Shown: one piece after another, positions 53,315-61,989 of the stretch
Layout: each line of letters starts with the position of its first letter
Position numbering within the stretch: the stretch's first letter is position 1
Assembly (NCBI GenBank): GCA_944390455.1
Contig: CALXPU010000006.1
Coordinates: 1-64,000, forward strand
Source: an uncultured Alphaproteobacteria bacterium
GTDB lineage: Bacteria > Pseudomonadota > Alphaproteobacteria > RF32 > CAG-239
Direction of reading: 5' to 3'
Length of the DNA stretch: 64,000 bases
Notes under the pieces: generated by a model
Database searches by the model: none
Seen by the model: the letters and a program-made list of their open reading frames with translations, nothing else
What the model was told of the DNA's origin: nothing
Program-made: the position numbers and the translations under genes

Positions 53315-53343
53315 AAAATACGCTATTTTTGTCTATTAGTCAA
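53315..53343 (-). promoter_or_regulatory. Candidate promoter of the DUF218 gene at 52333
   Basis: On the minus strand, TTGACT, a 17-base spacer and TATTTT. Confidence 0.5.
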
Positions 53344-53454
53344 CCGTTATTATGGATTTTTTTCAATTTGTTTGGTGATTAAATGTTTTTTTACTTGTTT
53401 GTTTTGGTAAATTTGGGCAACCTTTTAATATGTATTATGTTTTTTGAGGTCATT

Positions 53455-54504
53455 ATGCGGCGGGTAGGGCTTATTGTTGTTCTTTTGCTTTTAGGAATTG
53501 TGATTGGGGTGTGGTTTGAAATTGCTTCTTATCGACCTTATCAGCTTAATTATAATCGCGCTACCATCAACTTGCCTATTACTTATACGAAATATCTTAG
53601 TGATAACACTTATGCTTTGGGTGAAAAATATTTGGCTGAAGATTTGGCGAAAGAATTAAAAAAACAGGGAATTGATACAAAACTTTATACTTTTGAAGAC
53701 TCTTTATCTAATCGTAATTTTAACGAGGGATTTGAAATTTTAATGCGTTCAGGTCCTGAATTGAAATTAAACACTTATCATAATTTTGCCGATAAAGACC
53801 GAGTTTTAGTGCTATTTGAAACTATCCCTTATGGGCTGGAAGATGTTAAAAATGCTGATATTGTTCTGACCGGCTCTTTCAAAAAAAATCAGTTCTATCG
53901 GGAAGAGGGCGTTAATTCACACTTCTTACCACAATTTACAAGAACAGATAAATTTTATTATGCCCCAAAAGATAATTTAAAACGTAAATTGTTATTTGTG
54001 GCTAATCAGTGGCCGGATTTTCCCATTAGAAAAACTGTACAATATGCTAAAGATACCGGTATTCAAATTGATGTTTTTGGTGATAATTGGGAAAATATCT
54101 TAGTTGATGAGGCGGCATCTTGGTGGAAAGCTCGGCAAATTCCTAATGACCAACTGAAATATTTTTATTCTTCGGCTGATATTGTCTTAAATGATACAAG
54201 ACCAGATATGATTGAGGCTGGTTTTATCAGTAATCGTATTTTTGATGCCACGGCTTGCGGAACTTTGGTAATTTCCGATTATATGCCGGAGATTGAAAAT
54301 ATTTACGGCGATACGGTGCCTATGTACAGAACCCCTGAAGAATTTAAACAATTAGTTGAATTTTATCTATCTCATCCGGAAGAAAGAAAACGGAAAGCTT
54401 TGGCAGCTCAAAAAATTACGTTGGAAAGATACGCTGCTCAAAAAGTGGTTAAACAAATGGTTGACATTTTACAGAATTATGTTCGTGAAAAGGGATTTAA
54501 TTGA
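53455..54504 (+). CDS. Membrane-anchored CgeB-like glycosyltransferase
   Basis: The 349-residue product has one N-terminal membrane helix (about 4-22) followed by a GT-B-like domain. The C-terminal half matches the CgeB/Glycos_transf_1_2 pattern: YFYSSADIVLND, GFISNRIFDATACGTLVISD, and FYLSHPEERKRKALAAQK. ATG 53455 follows GAGG; the upstream open frame is ignored. The next gene has the same plan and begins just after its stop. Substrate unknown; a role in surface glycans is inferred. Confidence 0.8.
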   Translation: MRRVGLIVVLLLLGIVIGVWFEIASYRPYQLNYNRATINLPITYTKYLSDNTYALGEKYLAEDLAKELKKQGIDTKLYTFEDSLSNRNFNEGFEILMRSGPELKLNTYHNFADKDRVLVLFETIPYGLEDVKNADIVLTGSFKKNQFYREEGVNSHFLPQFTRTDKFYYAPKDNLKRKLLFVANQWPDFPIRKTVQYAKDTGIQIDVFGDNWENILVDEAASWWKARQIPNDQLKYFYSSADIVLNDTRPDMIEAGFISNRIFDATACGTLVISDYMPEIENIYGDTVPMYRTPEEFKQLVEFYLSHPEERKRKALAAQKITLERYAAQKVVKQMVDILQNYVREKGFN

Positions 54505-54505
54505 T

Positions 54506-55651
54506 ATGAGTAAAAAAATATCGCAGTCTAATCAAAACTCCATTGACGCAATGAAGTTAAAAGAACAAGAAACCGCTGATGCTTCTATCTTGTTCCAAAA
54601 ACGCAAACGGCAGAAAAAACAATCCAAACGTAGTACTCAGAAGCAAACCGAAGAAAGCGCCACGCCTCTCGGTAAAAAGTTTTCTTTATTTATGCACTTC
54701 TGGGGCAAAAAGCTGTTACTTGCATTTGTCATCTTATTATTAGGCTTTGGTATCGGGCAATATGTTGCATCAACGATTAATTTGTCTCAAAATAACAAAA
54801 CAGTGGCTATTCGTGTTGGAGAAAGTCCTGAGCATATTGACTATGATTTATTGGCGGCAATTAATTTTCTTAAATATTCTTTTGAACGGAATGGTTTTAA
54901 AGTTGATGGCATATCTTATATCGGTAATCTTTATCCTGAAGAGTTAAACAAAGCCGAAATTAATGTTTTTGTGAGAGGATTTGCGCAATTTTTTGATCTG
55001 CGTATGAATAAAGATAAATTAAATATGTTTTATGTTCATCGCTATGCTAATTTTTATGCTGAGGAATTTCAAAATTTTGACCTTTATTTATCTTCTCAGC
55101 GGAAAATTGTTGATGCGGTTACGACGGGGGTTACTTTTAATTTTTTACCGCAAGGATTTGTGCCCCATGAGCCATTAAAACCTCAGAAATACGCTTACGA
55201 TATACTCTATATATACGAGTACTATAACCCTATTTATTATTCGTATATGAACCAAAATCATCGGCTTAAAGTTTATGGCGGAAGTAAATTTGCATCTTTA
55301 TCTGAAGATGAAAAACGTGATGAATTGGCAAAAGCAAAGGTGGTTGTTTATGAAATGGGGAATTCCGGCGCAGATGATGAAACTTATGTTCCTTATGCAG
55401 TTTGGGATTTAATCAGTTATGGAAGACCGGTGGTAACTAATCAAAAATTACTGCTTAGCACCTATTTTCAAAATAACGTTTGGCTGTTTGATAATGTTGA
55501 AAACATGATTTTAGCTACTAATCGGGCGTTGAATACATCTGATGAAATTCGTGAGAAAAAAGCCTTACAAGCAAGAACCGTTTTATACGACTTTTTTGAT
55601 ACAAATGTTTCAATTATGCAGAAAATTGATAATCTGATAAGCAATAATTAA
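54506..55651 (+). CDS. Second membrane-anchored CgeB-like protein
   Basis: The 381-residue product starts one base after the preceding stop, so translation is probably coupled. A charged cytoplasmic head of about 65 residues (QKRKRQKKQSKRSTQKQ) leads to a membrane helix (about 68-88) and a domain like that of its neighbour: NFLPQGFVPHEPLKP, RLKVYGGSKFASLS, YVPYAVWDLISYGRPVVTN. The usual donor-site residues look less conserved, so it might be a regulatory or non-catalytic partner. AAGGGA precedes the ATG. Confidence 0.75.
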   Translation: MSKKISQSNQNSIDAMKLKEQETADASILFQKRKRQKKQSKRSTQKQTEESATPLGKKFSLFMHFWGKKLLLAFVILLLGFGIGQYVASTINLSQNNKTVAIRVGESPEHIDYDLLAAINFLKYSFERNGFKVDGISYIGNLYPEELNKAEINVFVRGFAQFFDLRMNKDKLNMFYVHRYANFYAEEFQNFDLYLSSQRKIVDAVTTGVTFNFLPQGFVPHEPLKPQKYAYDILYIYEYYNPIYYSYMNQNHRLKVYGGSKFASLSEDEKRDELAKAKVVVYEMGNSGADDETYVPYAVWDLISYGRPVVTNQKLLLSTYFQNNVWLFDNVENMILATNRALNTSDEIREKKALQARTVLYDFFDTNVSIMQKIDNLISNN

Positions 55652-55689
55652 TTTGCCTTTACAGACTGAAAAAATATTATTTTTGTGCG

Positions 55690-55695
55690 TATAAT
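55690..55695 (+). promoter_or_regulatory. Consensus -10 box before the candidate small RNA
   Basis: A perfect TATAAT preceded by GCG. No good -35 lies 16-18 bases upstream, though the region is AT-rich. Transcription would begin near 55702. Confidence 0.45.
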
Positions 55696-55701
55696 TTAGA
55701 A

Positions 55702-55820
55702 ACTGTTAACCAATTAAGTGCTAAATATAACTGTTACTTACCGGTGGGGGAGGTCGCTCAAGTTCAGCGTGGCTTCAAGCTTATGTCAGTCCGGTGGTTG
55801 CCAGAGAGGGGGACTTTTTC
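55702..55820 (+). ncRNA. Candidate structured small RNA upstream of hfq
   Basis: The stretch 55740-55815 is a G+C-rich island in AT-rich DNA and has no credible reading frame. It can form CGCT/AGCG around a 7-base loop (55755-55769), ACCGG/CCGGT (55740-55795) or, as an alternative, a final AGTCC/GGACT hairpin (55788-55815) followed by five T. The two last pairings compete. I compared it with 6S, 4.5S, tmRNA and RNase P RNA from memory and saw no match. Confidence 0.45.
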
Positions 55821-55912
55821 AAAAGGGGAGGTTATTATCCTCTGAGAAATTAAGCTCATTGATGCAATCTTTATGACATAGATGTGAAATAATTATAATA
55901 AGGAAATTAAAC

Positions 55913-56131
55913 ATGACTACAAATGCACAAGTTGATTTTTTGAACGATATTAAAGATAAAAAAGTTTCAGTTACCGTCTTTCTTATCAATGGTGTTAAAT
56001 TGCAAGGCGTCATCACTTGGTTTGATGCTAATTCTTTGCTGTTGAGACGTGATGGGCATACTCAACTTGTTTATACTCACGCTGTTTCTACAATTATGCC
56101 GGCAACTCCGATTGATGTTGTTGAAGAATAA
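55913..56131 (+). CDS. hfq: RNA chaperone Hfq
   Basis: Hfq forms a hexamer that pairs small RNAs with mRNAs. The 72 residues cover the Sm1 motif ([20 protein letters not shown]), [13 protein letters not shown], and the Sm2 region THAVSTIMP, where the usual YKHAIS is YTHAVS. The C-terminal tail is very short, as in other alphaproteobacteria. AAGGA precedes the ATG. hflX follows. Confidence 0.97.
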   Translation: MTTNAQVDFLNDIKDKKVSVTVFLINGVKLQGVITWFDANSLLLRRDGHTQLVYTHAVSTIMPATPIDVVEE

Positions 56132-56147
56132 TTAGTCAGTTTATCTT

Positions 56148-56214
56148 AACTTCCGCTCAAAAGTCGGCCTTTTTGATTTATGAGGTTTTCTTTTTAGCGG
56201 AAGTTTTCTTTTTT
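56148..56214 (+). terminator. Long-loop terminator or attenuator between hfq and hflX
   Basis: AACTTCCGCT (56148-56157) and AGCGGAAGTT (56196-56205) are perfect 10-base complements separated by 38 bases and followed by TTCTTTTTT. It lies just before hflX, so it may end the hfq message and make hflX expression conditional. Confidence 0.6.
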
Positions 56215-56227
56215 CGGATTAGTATTC

Positions 56228-57487
56228 GTGCTGGAAATTAATAAAGATAAAAAAACTAAAGTTGCAGTCGTTTGTCCGCTCTTAAAAAATAGTGCGAACG
56301 CCTTGTTTGTTTCTGATGAAAAAGCTCGCGAGGCTGAAGCGGAAGGTTTGGTTTTGGCTATGGGGCAAGAGGTTGTGTTATTGCAAACCGTTAAACTTGC
56401 CGGCATTGTCCCCAAGAGTTTCTTTGGCAAAGGAACTTTAGAGCGACTTAAAGATGAATGTCTGCAAGTCGATGCGGAGTTACTTGTCGTCGATATGCCG
56501 ATTTCTGCCGTGCAACAAAGAAATCTTGAGAAAATTCTCAATCTTAAAGTTATTGATCGCACAGCGGTCATCTTAGAGATTTTTGGTCAGAGAGCGCATA
56601 CTAACGAGGGTAAATTACAAGTGGAATTAGCCCACTTGACTTATCAAAGAGGACGATTGGTGCGTAGTTGGACACACTTGGAAAGACAACGAGGCGGAGG
56701 AGGCTTTTTAGGTGGTCCGGGGGAAACCCAAATTGAACTTGACCGAAGACATCTTGACGAGCGTATTGTCAAAATTAAAAAAGAACTGGAAAAAGTGCGT
56801 AAAACGCGTGCCATTCAACGAAGTGCCAGAGTGAAAGTGCCTTATCCGGTGGCAGCGCTTGTCGGTTATACCAATGCCGGTAAATCTACACTGTTTAATC
56901 TGATTACGCATGCAGATGTTTTTGCTAAAGATATGTTGTTTGCAACACTTGATCCCACAATGCGCAAAATTCAAATAGATAAAAATTGCGACATTATTCT
57001 TTCTGATACGGTTGGATTTATTTCTAATTTGCCTCACGAATTGGTTATGGCTTTTCGTGCTACGCTTGAAGAAGTGCTAGAAGCTGATGTTATCGTGCAT
57101 GTTATTGATGTTTCTAATCCGGATTATAAAGAGCAACGCTTAGATGTTTTGAACGTGTTGCACGAGTTAGGACTTTCTAAAATTGAATTTGAAGACAGAT
57201 ATGTGGAAGTCTTTAATAAAATTGATTTACTTTCTGATAGCGAAAAAAAGAACTTTATTGATAAAATCGGACACAGAACCGTGGCGCTATCCGCACTCTC
57301 CGGTGAGGGTATTCCTGATTTTATGCAATTACTTAAAGCCAAATTTCGCAAAAAGACTAAAGTGAAAAATCTAACTATTCCGATTGATGATGGTAAAAAA
57401 TTAGCTGAAATTTATCGTACAGCGGAAGTTTTAGAGCGGCGTGATGACGGGGAACGCATCTTTTTACGTATTAAGTGCTCTTCTTAG
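56228..57487 (+). CDS. hflX: GTPase HflX
   Basis: HflX binds ribosomes and can split stalled 70S particles under stress. The 419 residues start at GTG 56228 without a clear Shine-Dalgarno site. The N-terminal HflX domain ends in the Gly-rich GGGGFLGGPGETQIELDRR. The G domain has G1 GYTNAGKST, G3 DTVGFI and G4 NKID. The adjacent hfq gene matches the usual arrangement. Confidence 0.97.
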   Translation: MLEINKDKKTKVAVVCPLLKNSANALFVSDEKAREAEAEGLVLAMGQEVVLLQTVKLAGIVPKSFFGKGTLERLKDECLQVDAELLVVDMPISAVQQRNLEKILNLKVIDRTAVILEIFGQRAHTNEGKLQVELAHLTYQRGRLVRSWTHLERQRGGGGFLGGPGETQIELDRRHLDERIVKIKKELEKVRKTRAIQRSARVKVPYPVAALVGYTNAGKSTLFNLITHADVFAKDMLFATLDPTMRKIQIDKNCDIILSDTVGFISNLPHELVMAFRATLEEVLEADVIVHVIDVSNPDYKEQRLDVLNVLHELGLSKIEFEDRYVEVFNKIDLLSDSEKKNFIDKIGHRTVALSALSGEGIPDFMQLLKAKFRKKTKVKNLTIPIDDGKKLAEIYRTAEVLERRDDGERIFLRIKCSS

Positions 57488-57505
57488 TTTTTTATTGAAA
57501 TTTCG

Positions 57506-57534
57506 TTGATTCTTTTTGTTTTTTTGTGTAAAAT
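57506..57534 (+). promoter_or_regulatory. Candidate promoter for the gene at 57570
   Basis: TTGATT, a 17-base spacer and TAAAAT, about 35 bases before the ATG. Confidence 0.6.
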
Positions 57535-57569
57535 AGGGGTATATGGCAAAACTTTTGCGGTGAACGTCT

Positions 57570-59426
57570 ATGATTGAATTAGAAGAAGGTTTTTCTGAAA
57601 ATGACAAGTATCTCATCCGTGAATATGAAAAACACGGATCTGATGATTTTTTATTGGTTGATTTAGGCGAAAAAACTTATGTCGTCCCTTATAAATATAC
57701 GATTGGTTCTAATTCGGTTAAAACATCTCAACAAAGATTTCTGACGGCTTTACTTGATTTTGAAGATATGGAAATCGGAAAATATCACCGCGCCGGTCAA
57801 GCGGTAATGTCGGTGGCTTATGAGGGCAGGGATTATGTTATTCCTTTTGACAGAAAAGGTAAGTTTTCCCCGCAAGATTTGGCGCTTGAGCTACATCAAA
57901 AGGCTGATACAAAATATAACGCTATTATTAATGCGGCAAGAACTCTTGAACAAAACGGTAATCCGATTGATATGCTTGACTTTTCTAGTTTTTCTGCAGA
58001 CAAATACGCTAAAGAATTAAATGACTTAAATGCCACCATGCTTTTAGATGAGCAATCTCCTGAGAAATTAAAAATTCTAAACTTCTTAGATAGCGTGGAA
58101 GAAAAGCCTGTATCTAAATTCCATACTTCTGTGAAAAAAATATCTAAATCCATTGGTAAAAAGCTTATTGAAGCTGAACGTAATGCCGCTCGGCAATATA
58201 TTCCGACTTCTTATAAAGTTTCCGCTTTGGCCGCAATGGTTGGGCTGGGTGCAACTGCAGGTTTTATGTCTAACAAACAACATTCCGACGATAAAAAGAG
58301 TATCAATGTTGAGCATGTTGTTCATACTACTCCGCAAGATGATGTTTGGGAAAATGGCACGTCAGATGCTCGCACTGCTCAATTTATTGCGCAAAATGAA
58401 GCAAAAAAAGAAAATACTAAAGAAACTCCTCAAGAGAGCAAAAAAGATAAAAAAGCAAACAAAGAGGCTACTGCTGAGGAATTACCTGAAGTTAAGCATA
58501 AAAAATCTCCGGAAAGTCCTAATGCGTATTTTGTTAATTTTATGGGAAAGAAACTCTCTGACAAATATGGTAATATTCATCAGATGCAAAAATTGAAACC
58601 GGAAATTTCCGCCGTTTTAATCTCTGTTGAAGGTTTTGCGCATGGTGCTTTTCGTGATGGAGGTGGTACGCCAACCATTGGTGCCGGTACAACTTTTTAT
58701 CTAAATGAAAAAGGTAAAGAAACGGGTGTGCAAATGGGGGATAGAACCTCTACATGGCGCGGAATGCTTCATAAATGGCGCTATATTAATAAATATATGG
58801 TCAACTATTTGGGAGATAAATTCGGACGGTCTTGTTCTGATCGTGAAATTATGGCCGGAGTAGGGGCTGGATTTTGTTGGGGACCTTCTGCTTTTGCAAC
58901 TTCTGAATTTTTTAAGTCCATGAAAAATAATGAAAAACTTGGTGATCAGTTGCGAAAATTATCTGGCTTCCGTAAGCAGAAAGGGTTACTCAAACGTAGC
59001 TATGTATTAGCTTGTTGTCTTAGCGGCGTGTGGACTCCGAAAGATTTATTGGACCTGCCGGTCTATAAGATTGAAGATAAAGGCTTTGTTCACTGCTCTA
59101 TTTATACTCTCGATTTACATGAAATTTTACCTTGCCGAAAAGATGCTAACGGTAAATATCTTAAAGATGAAGATGGCAATGATATTCCTCAAGTTGCTAA
59201 AGATGGATTTTGTTATGATTTCTATTTAGATAAAGCTACGGAAATTCGCCAGAAGTTAATTGATGATGCCAAAAAGGGAAAGGCCGAATATAGAACCGTT
59301 CGTCAATTATTGCCGCCAGATATGGTGAAAAGTATTGAAAAAACTAAATATGATAGAGTTCAACTTTCTAAGAATAAATTGATGAATGCCATAATTCTTA
59401 AAAAATTGCAAAACACTAAAAATTAG
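57570..59426 (+). CDS. Large protein with a GH24 lysozyme-like domain
   Basis: The 618-residue product has an N-terminal region of 200 residues that I do not recognise, a weakly hydrophobic segment near 213-230 (YKVSALAAMVGLGATAGFM), a Lys/Glu-rich linker (about 235-320) and a C-terminal domain with EGFAHGAFRDGGGTPTIGAG. Glu354, Asp363 and Thr369 match the E-D-T catalytic triad of T4-type lysozymes, so muramidase activity on peptidoglycan is likely. No signal peptide is present. The linker and internal hydrophobic segment suggest the lysozyme domain is carried across a membrane, or that the protein is prophage- or effector-derived. Confidence 0.7.
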   Translation: MIELEEGFSENDKYLIREYEKHGSDDFLLVDLGEKTYVVPYKYTIGSNSVKTSQQRFLTALLDFEDMEIGKYHRAGQAVMSVAYEGRDYVIPFDRKGKFSPQDLALELHQKADTKYNAIINAARTLEQNGNPIDMLDFSSFSADKYAKELNDLNATMLLDEQSPEKLKILNFLDSVEEKPVSKFHTSVKKISKSIGKKLIEAERNAARQYIPTSYKVSALAAMVGLGATAGFMSNKQHSDDKKSINVEHVVHTTPQDDVWENGTSDARTAQFIAQNEAKKENTKETPQESKKDKKANKEATAEELPEVKHKKSPESPNAYFVNFMGKKLSDKYGNIHQMQKLKPEISAVLISVEGFAHGAFRDGGGTPTIGAGTTFYLNEKGKETGVQMGDRTSTWRGMLHKWRYINKYMVNYLGDKFGRSCSDREIMAGVGAGFCWGPSAFATSEFFKSMKNNEKLGDQLRKLSGFRKQKGLLKRSYVLACCLSGVWTPKDLLDLPVYKIEDKGFVHCSIYTLDLHEILPCRKDANGKYLKDEDGNDIPQVAKDGFCYDFYLDKATEIRQKLIDDAKKGKAEYRTVRQLLPPDMVKSIEKTKYDRVQLSKNKLMNAIILKKLQNTKN

Positions 59427-59452
59427 TTTCTGCTTATATTTTTTGTTTTTGC

Positions 59453-59480
59453 TTGCTATTTCAGACTTATGCTCTAAACT
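59453..59480 (+). promoter_or_regulatory. Candidate promoter for the gene at 59516
   Basis: TTGCTA, a 16-base spacer and TAAACT. Confidence 0.45.
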
Positions 59481-59515
59481 TTTGCTATATATTCATTATT
59501 GCAGAGAAGTGTGTA

Positions 59516-61066
59516 ATGGCTGGTGAAAGTAAATTTTTAAAATATTTTATGCTTATTTTAGGTTCCGCACAAATATGTTTTTTAGGGTGGATTTTTTATT
59601 ATCATTATATGTGCATGGATCATGCGGAGCATATTCACGCTTCCTGGTTGGTATGGCAAGGACAGGTGCCATATCGAGACTTTTTTGAGCATCATAATCC
59701 TTTGTTGTGGTATATTTTTGCGCCCATAACGGCGATTTTTTATAAAAGTGCCATCATTTTATATGTTTCCAGAGTTTTTACTTTTTTGTGTTATTTTGTT
59801 GCTGCTTGGGGATTATCTAACATTTGCCGAGACTTCTTAAATATTTCACGGACTAAGTTTTTATTGGCGCTGATGGTGTTTTGTCTGCCATATGACAACT
59901 ATTATTTATTGTTTGAACTTCAGCCAGATGCTCTAATGTGGACTTTCTTCTTTTGGGGATTTTGGTTCTTTTTGCGCTATCTTCATCAAAACCCAAATCA
60001 AAAGAGTAGGGAGCTCAATTTTGCGTTTGTTCTATTTATGTTGTCGTTTTTGGTTTTGCAAAAAATTATTGTTATTTTGGGTATACTTGGCGGATATACG
60101 TTGTTTTTATTATATCGTCGGAAACTTTTCTGGACACCGGTTTTATATGCGCTCATTTTTCCTTCTATTATGGCTTTGATATTCATGGCCTATCTTTATT
60201 ATACCAACAGTTGGGTGCTCTATTTTCTGTTTAACTATGATTTGAACTATTGGATGCAAGGATTTATGGGCGATGCTAAAATTTTGCAAAACTGGTTAAT
60301 TATCGGAGCTCTTCCGGTTTTGGCCATTTTCTCTTTGCATCATTTTTTGGAAAAAGAAAATTTTTATCGCAATTTGTTGTGTGCGGTGATGTTTTTGGAA
60401 TTTATACAAAAAATGATTGTCGGCGCTCCTTATGTGCAATATTTTATCTTCAGCAATATTATTTCGGCTCTGATTATTGCTGATTTTGTCGTTGATAAAA
60501 TTTATAATAAATATATCAAAATTCTCTTAGTTGGCGGAGTGGCTGCATTTATTGGTCTTTTAGCTTTCAATCCGCCTAATACGCAATATCCTCGCTATTA
60601 TAATGTGCAGAATTTTATCGCTCAGAACTCTCGTGAAGATGAACCGATTATTAATGCTGTTTATTTCTTTTTTAATTTATATGGTCGTAATCCTTCTTAT
60701 TATTGGTTTGGGTACGGAAATGTGGCGCGTGTGGCTCATTATCTTTATGATGTTGATCAAGGATTTGAACTCAATGCTGCTATTCGGGAAAATCTGCCGA
60801 TGTTTGTGTATGTGACTGAATATATTAATCTTTTAGGCGCATCAAATAAAGACTATCTTTATGATTTTCGCCAAAATTTGCGTGAGTTATGGGCCAAAAT
60901 ACCGGTAAAAAAAGAATCTGAAGACGATTTTGTTAAACGTTGGTCTGCCGTTACTTTTGACGAACCAAATCTTGCTTTTTTGGAACATTTTTATGTTATG
61001 ACGCAATACTATCCTTTATTGATTCGAAAAGATTTAGTCAATAGAATAAAAATAGAACAAAAGTAA
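59516..61066 (+). CDS. Polytopic GT-C-like glycosyltransferase
   Basis: The 516-residue product has about 10-11 membrane helices up to residue 370 and a soluble C-terminal domain. The first periplasmic loop contains CMDHAEHIHASWLVWQGQVP and RDFFEHHNPLLWY, the acidic motif seen in GT-C enzymes of the PMT/ArnT type that use polyprenyl-phosphate sugars. It sits upstream of kdsB, so lipid A or LPS decoration is a reasonable guess. ATG 59516 is preferred to an upstream start. Confidence 0.8.
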   Translation: MAGESKFLKYFMLILGSAQICFLGWIFYYHYMCMDHAEHIHASWLVWQGQVPYRDFFEHHNPLLWYIFAPITAIFYKSAIILYVSRVFTFLCYFVAAWGLSNICRDFLNISRTKFLLALMVFCLPYDNYYLLFELQPDALMWTFFFWGFWFFLRYLHQNPNQKSRELNFAFVLFMLSFLVLQKIIVILGILGGYTLFLLYRRKLFWTPVLYALIFPSIMALIFMAYLYYTNSWVLYFLFNYDLNYWMQGFMGDAKILQNWLIIGALPVLAIFSLHHFLEKENFYRNLLCAVMFLEFIQKMIVGAPYVQYFIFSNIISALIIADFVVDKIYNKYIKILLVGGVAAFIGLLAFNPPNTQYPRYYNVQNFIAQNSREDEPIINAVYFFFNLYGRNPSYYWFGYGNVARVAHYLYDVDQGFELNAAIRENLPMFVYVTEYINLLGASNKDYLYDFRQNLRELWAKIPVKKESEDDFVKRWSAVTFDEPNLAFLEHFYVMTQYYPLLIRKDLVNRIKIEQK

Positions 61067-61115
61067 TGGCAAGCTGTGCAAAACTTATTTGTTGCGCTTG
61101 TGTTCATTTCAAAAT

Positions 61116-61144
61116 TTGACATTATATTATTATCTGGATTTTAT
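61116..61144 (+). promoter_or_regulatory. Candidate promoter of kdsB
   Basis: TTGACA, a 17-base spacer and TTTTAT, close to the kdsB ribosome site. Confidence 0.4.
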
Positions 61145-61160
61145 TTTAGGAGATGAATTT

Positions 61161-61967
61161 ATGTTAGATACGCTTGTCGTTATTCCTGCTAGATACGGTT
61201 CTACGCGTTTTCCTGGAAAACCTTTGGCAAAAATTGCCGGCAAAGAGATGCTTTTGCGTGTGGTTGATATTGCTAAAAAAGGTACACAACATTCTAATGC
61301 CAGAATCGTTGTTGCTACGGAAGATCAGCGTATTCTTGACTTTTGTAATGAACATCAAATTGAATGTTTGATGACAAGTGATAGTTGTAAAACGGGCTCT
61401 GACAGAGTTTGTGAAGCTGTGAAAATCTTGAATGTTAAACCTGATTTGATTATTAATTTACAAGGTGATAATCCTGTTTGCCCGCCGTGGTTTATTGAGG
61501 AACTTATTAAAGCTTTTGAAGAAGATACATCTGTTGATTTGGTAACACCTTGTACAGAGTTGTCTTGGGAAGCTCTGGATAAACTTAGAGATAGCAAAAA
61601 AACAACACCATTTTCAGGTACGACTTGTGTGGCCGATAAAAATGGGTATGCTTTGTGGTTTTCTAAAAATATTATTCCAGCTATTCGTAAAGAAGATGAT
61701 TTACGTTCTAAAACAGATAAAAGTCCTGTACTCCGCCATATTGGTTTGTATGGGTATAAATATGAATCTTTATTCAAATTCAAATCTTTAGATGAATCTT
61801 CTTATGAAAAACTTGAAGGTTTGGAACAGTTAAGATTCTTAGAAAACGGTATGAAAATTAAAATTGCTAAAGTTGATTATAGGCAATTTGAAGGAATGAG
61901 CGGCGTTGACTCTCCTGAAGATGTTAAACGCGCTGAGGCTTTGTTTGAAAAATATGGTGAATTTTAA
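61161..61967 (+). CDS. kdsB: 3-deoxy-manno-octulosonate cytidylyltransferase
   Basis: KdsB makes CMP-KDO, the donor for the inner core of LPS. The 268-residue product has the opening VVIPARYGSTRFPGKPLAKI, KTGSDRVCEAVKIL, LIINLQGDNPVCPPW (usually GDEP; here GDNP), and the C-terminal EQLRFLENGMKIKI with DSPEDVKRAE. AGGAGA precedes ATG 61161. The gene at 61990 starts 22 bases later and is probably cotranscribed. Confidence 0.95.
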   Translation: MLDTLVVIPARYGSTRFPGKPLAKIAGKEMLLRVVDIAKKGTQHSNARIVVATEDQRILDFCNEHQIECLMTSDSCKTGSDRVCEAVKILNVKPDLIINLQGDNPVCPPWFIEELIKAFEEDTSVDLVTPCTELSWEALDKLRDSKKTTPFSGTTCVADKNGYALWFSKNIIPAIRKEDDLRSKTDKSPVLRHIGLYGYKYESLFKFKSLDESSYEKLEGLEQLRFLENGMKIKIAKVDYRQFEGMSGVDSPEDVKRAEALFEKYGEF

Positions 61968-61989
61968 TTCGATTGGGAGTTGATATTAT

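Noticed and set aside
55702-55820. 6S RNA, 4.5S RNA or tmRNA
   Set aside because: The ends are not complementary as in 6S RNA, there is no GGAAG-type SRP loop, and there is no tRNA-like 3' end.
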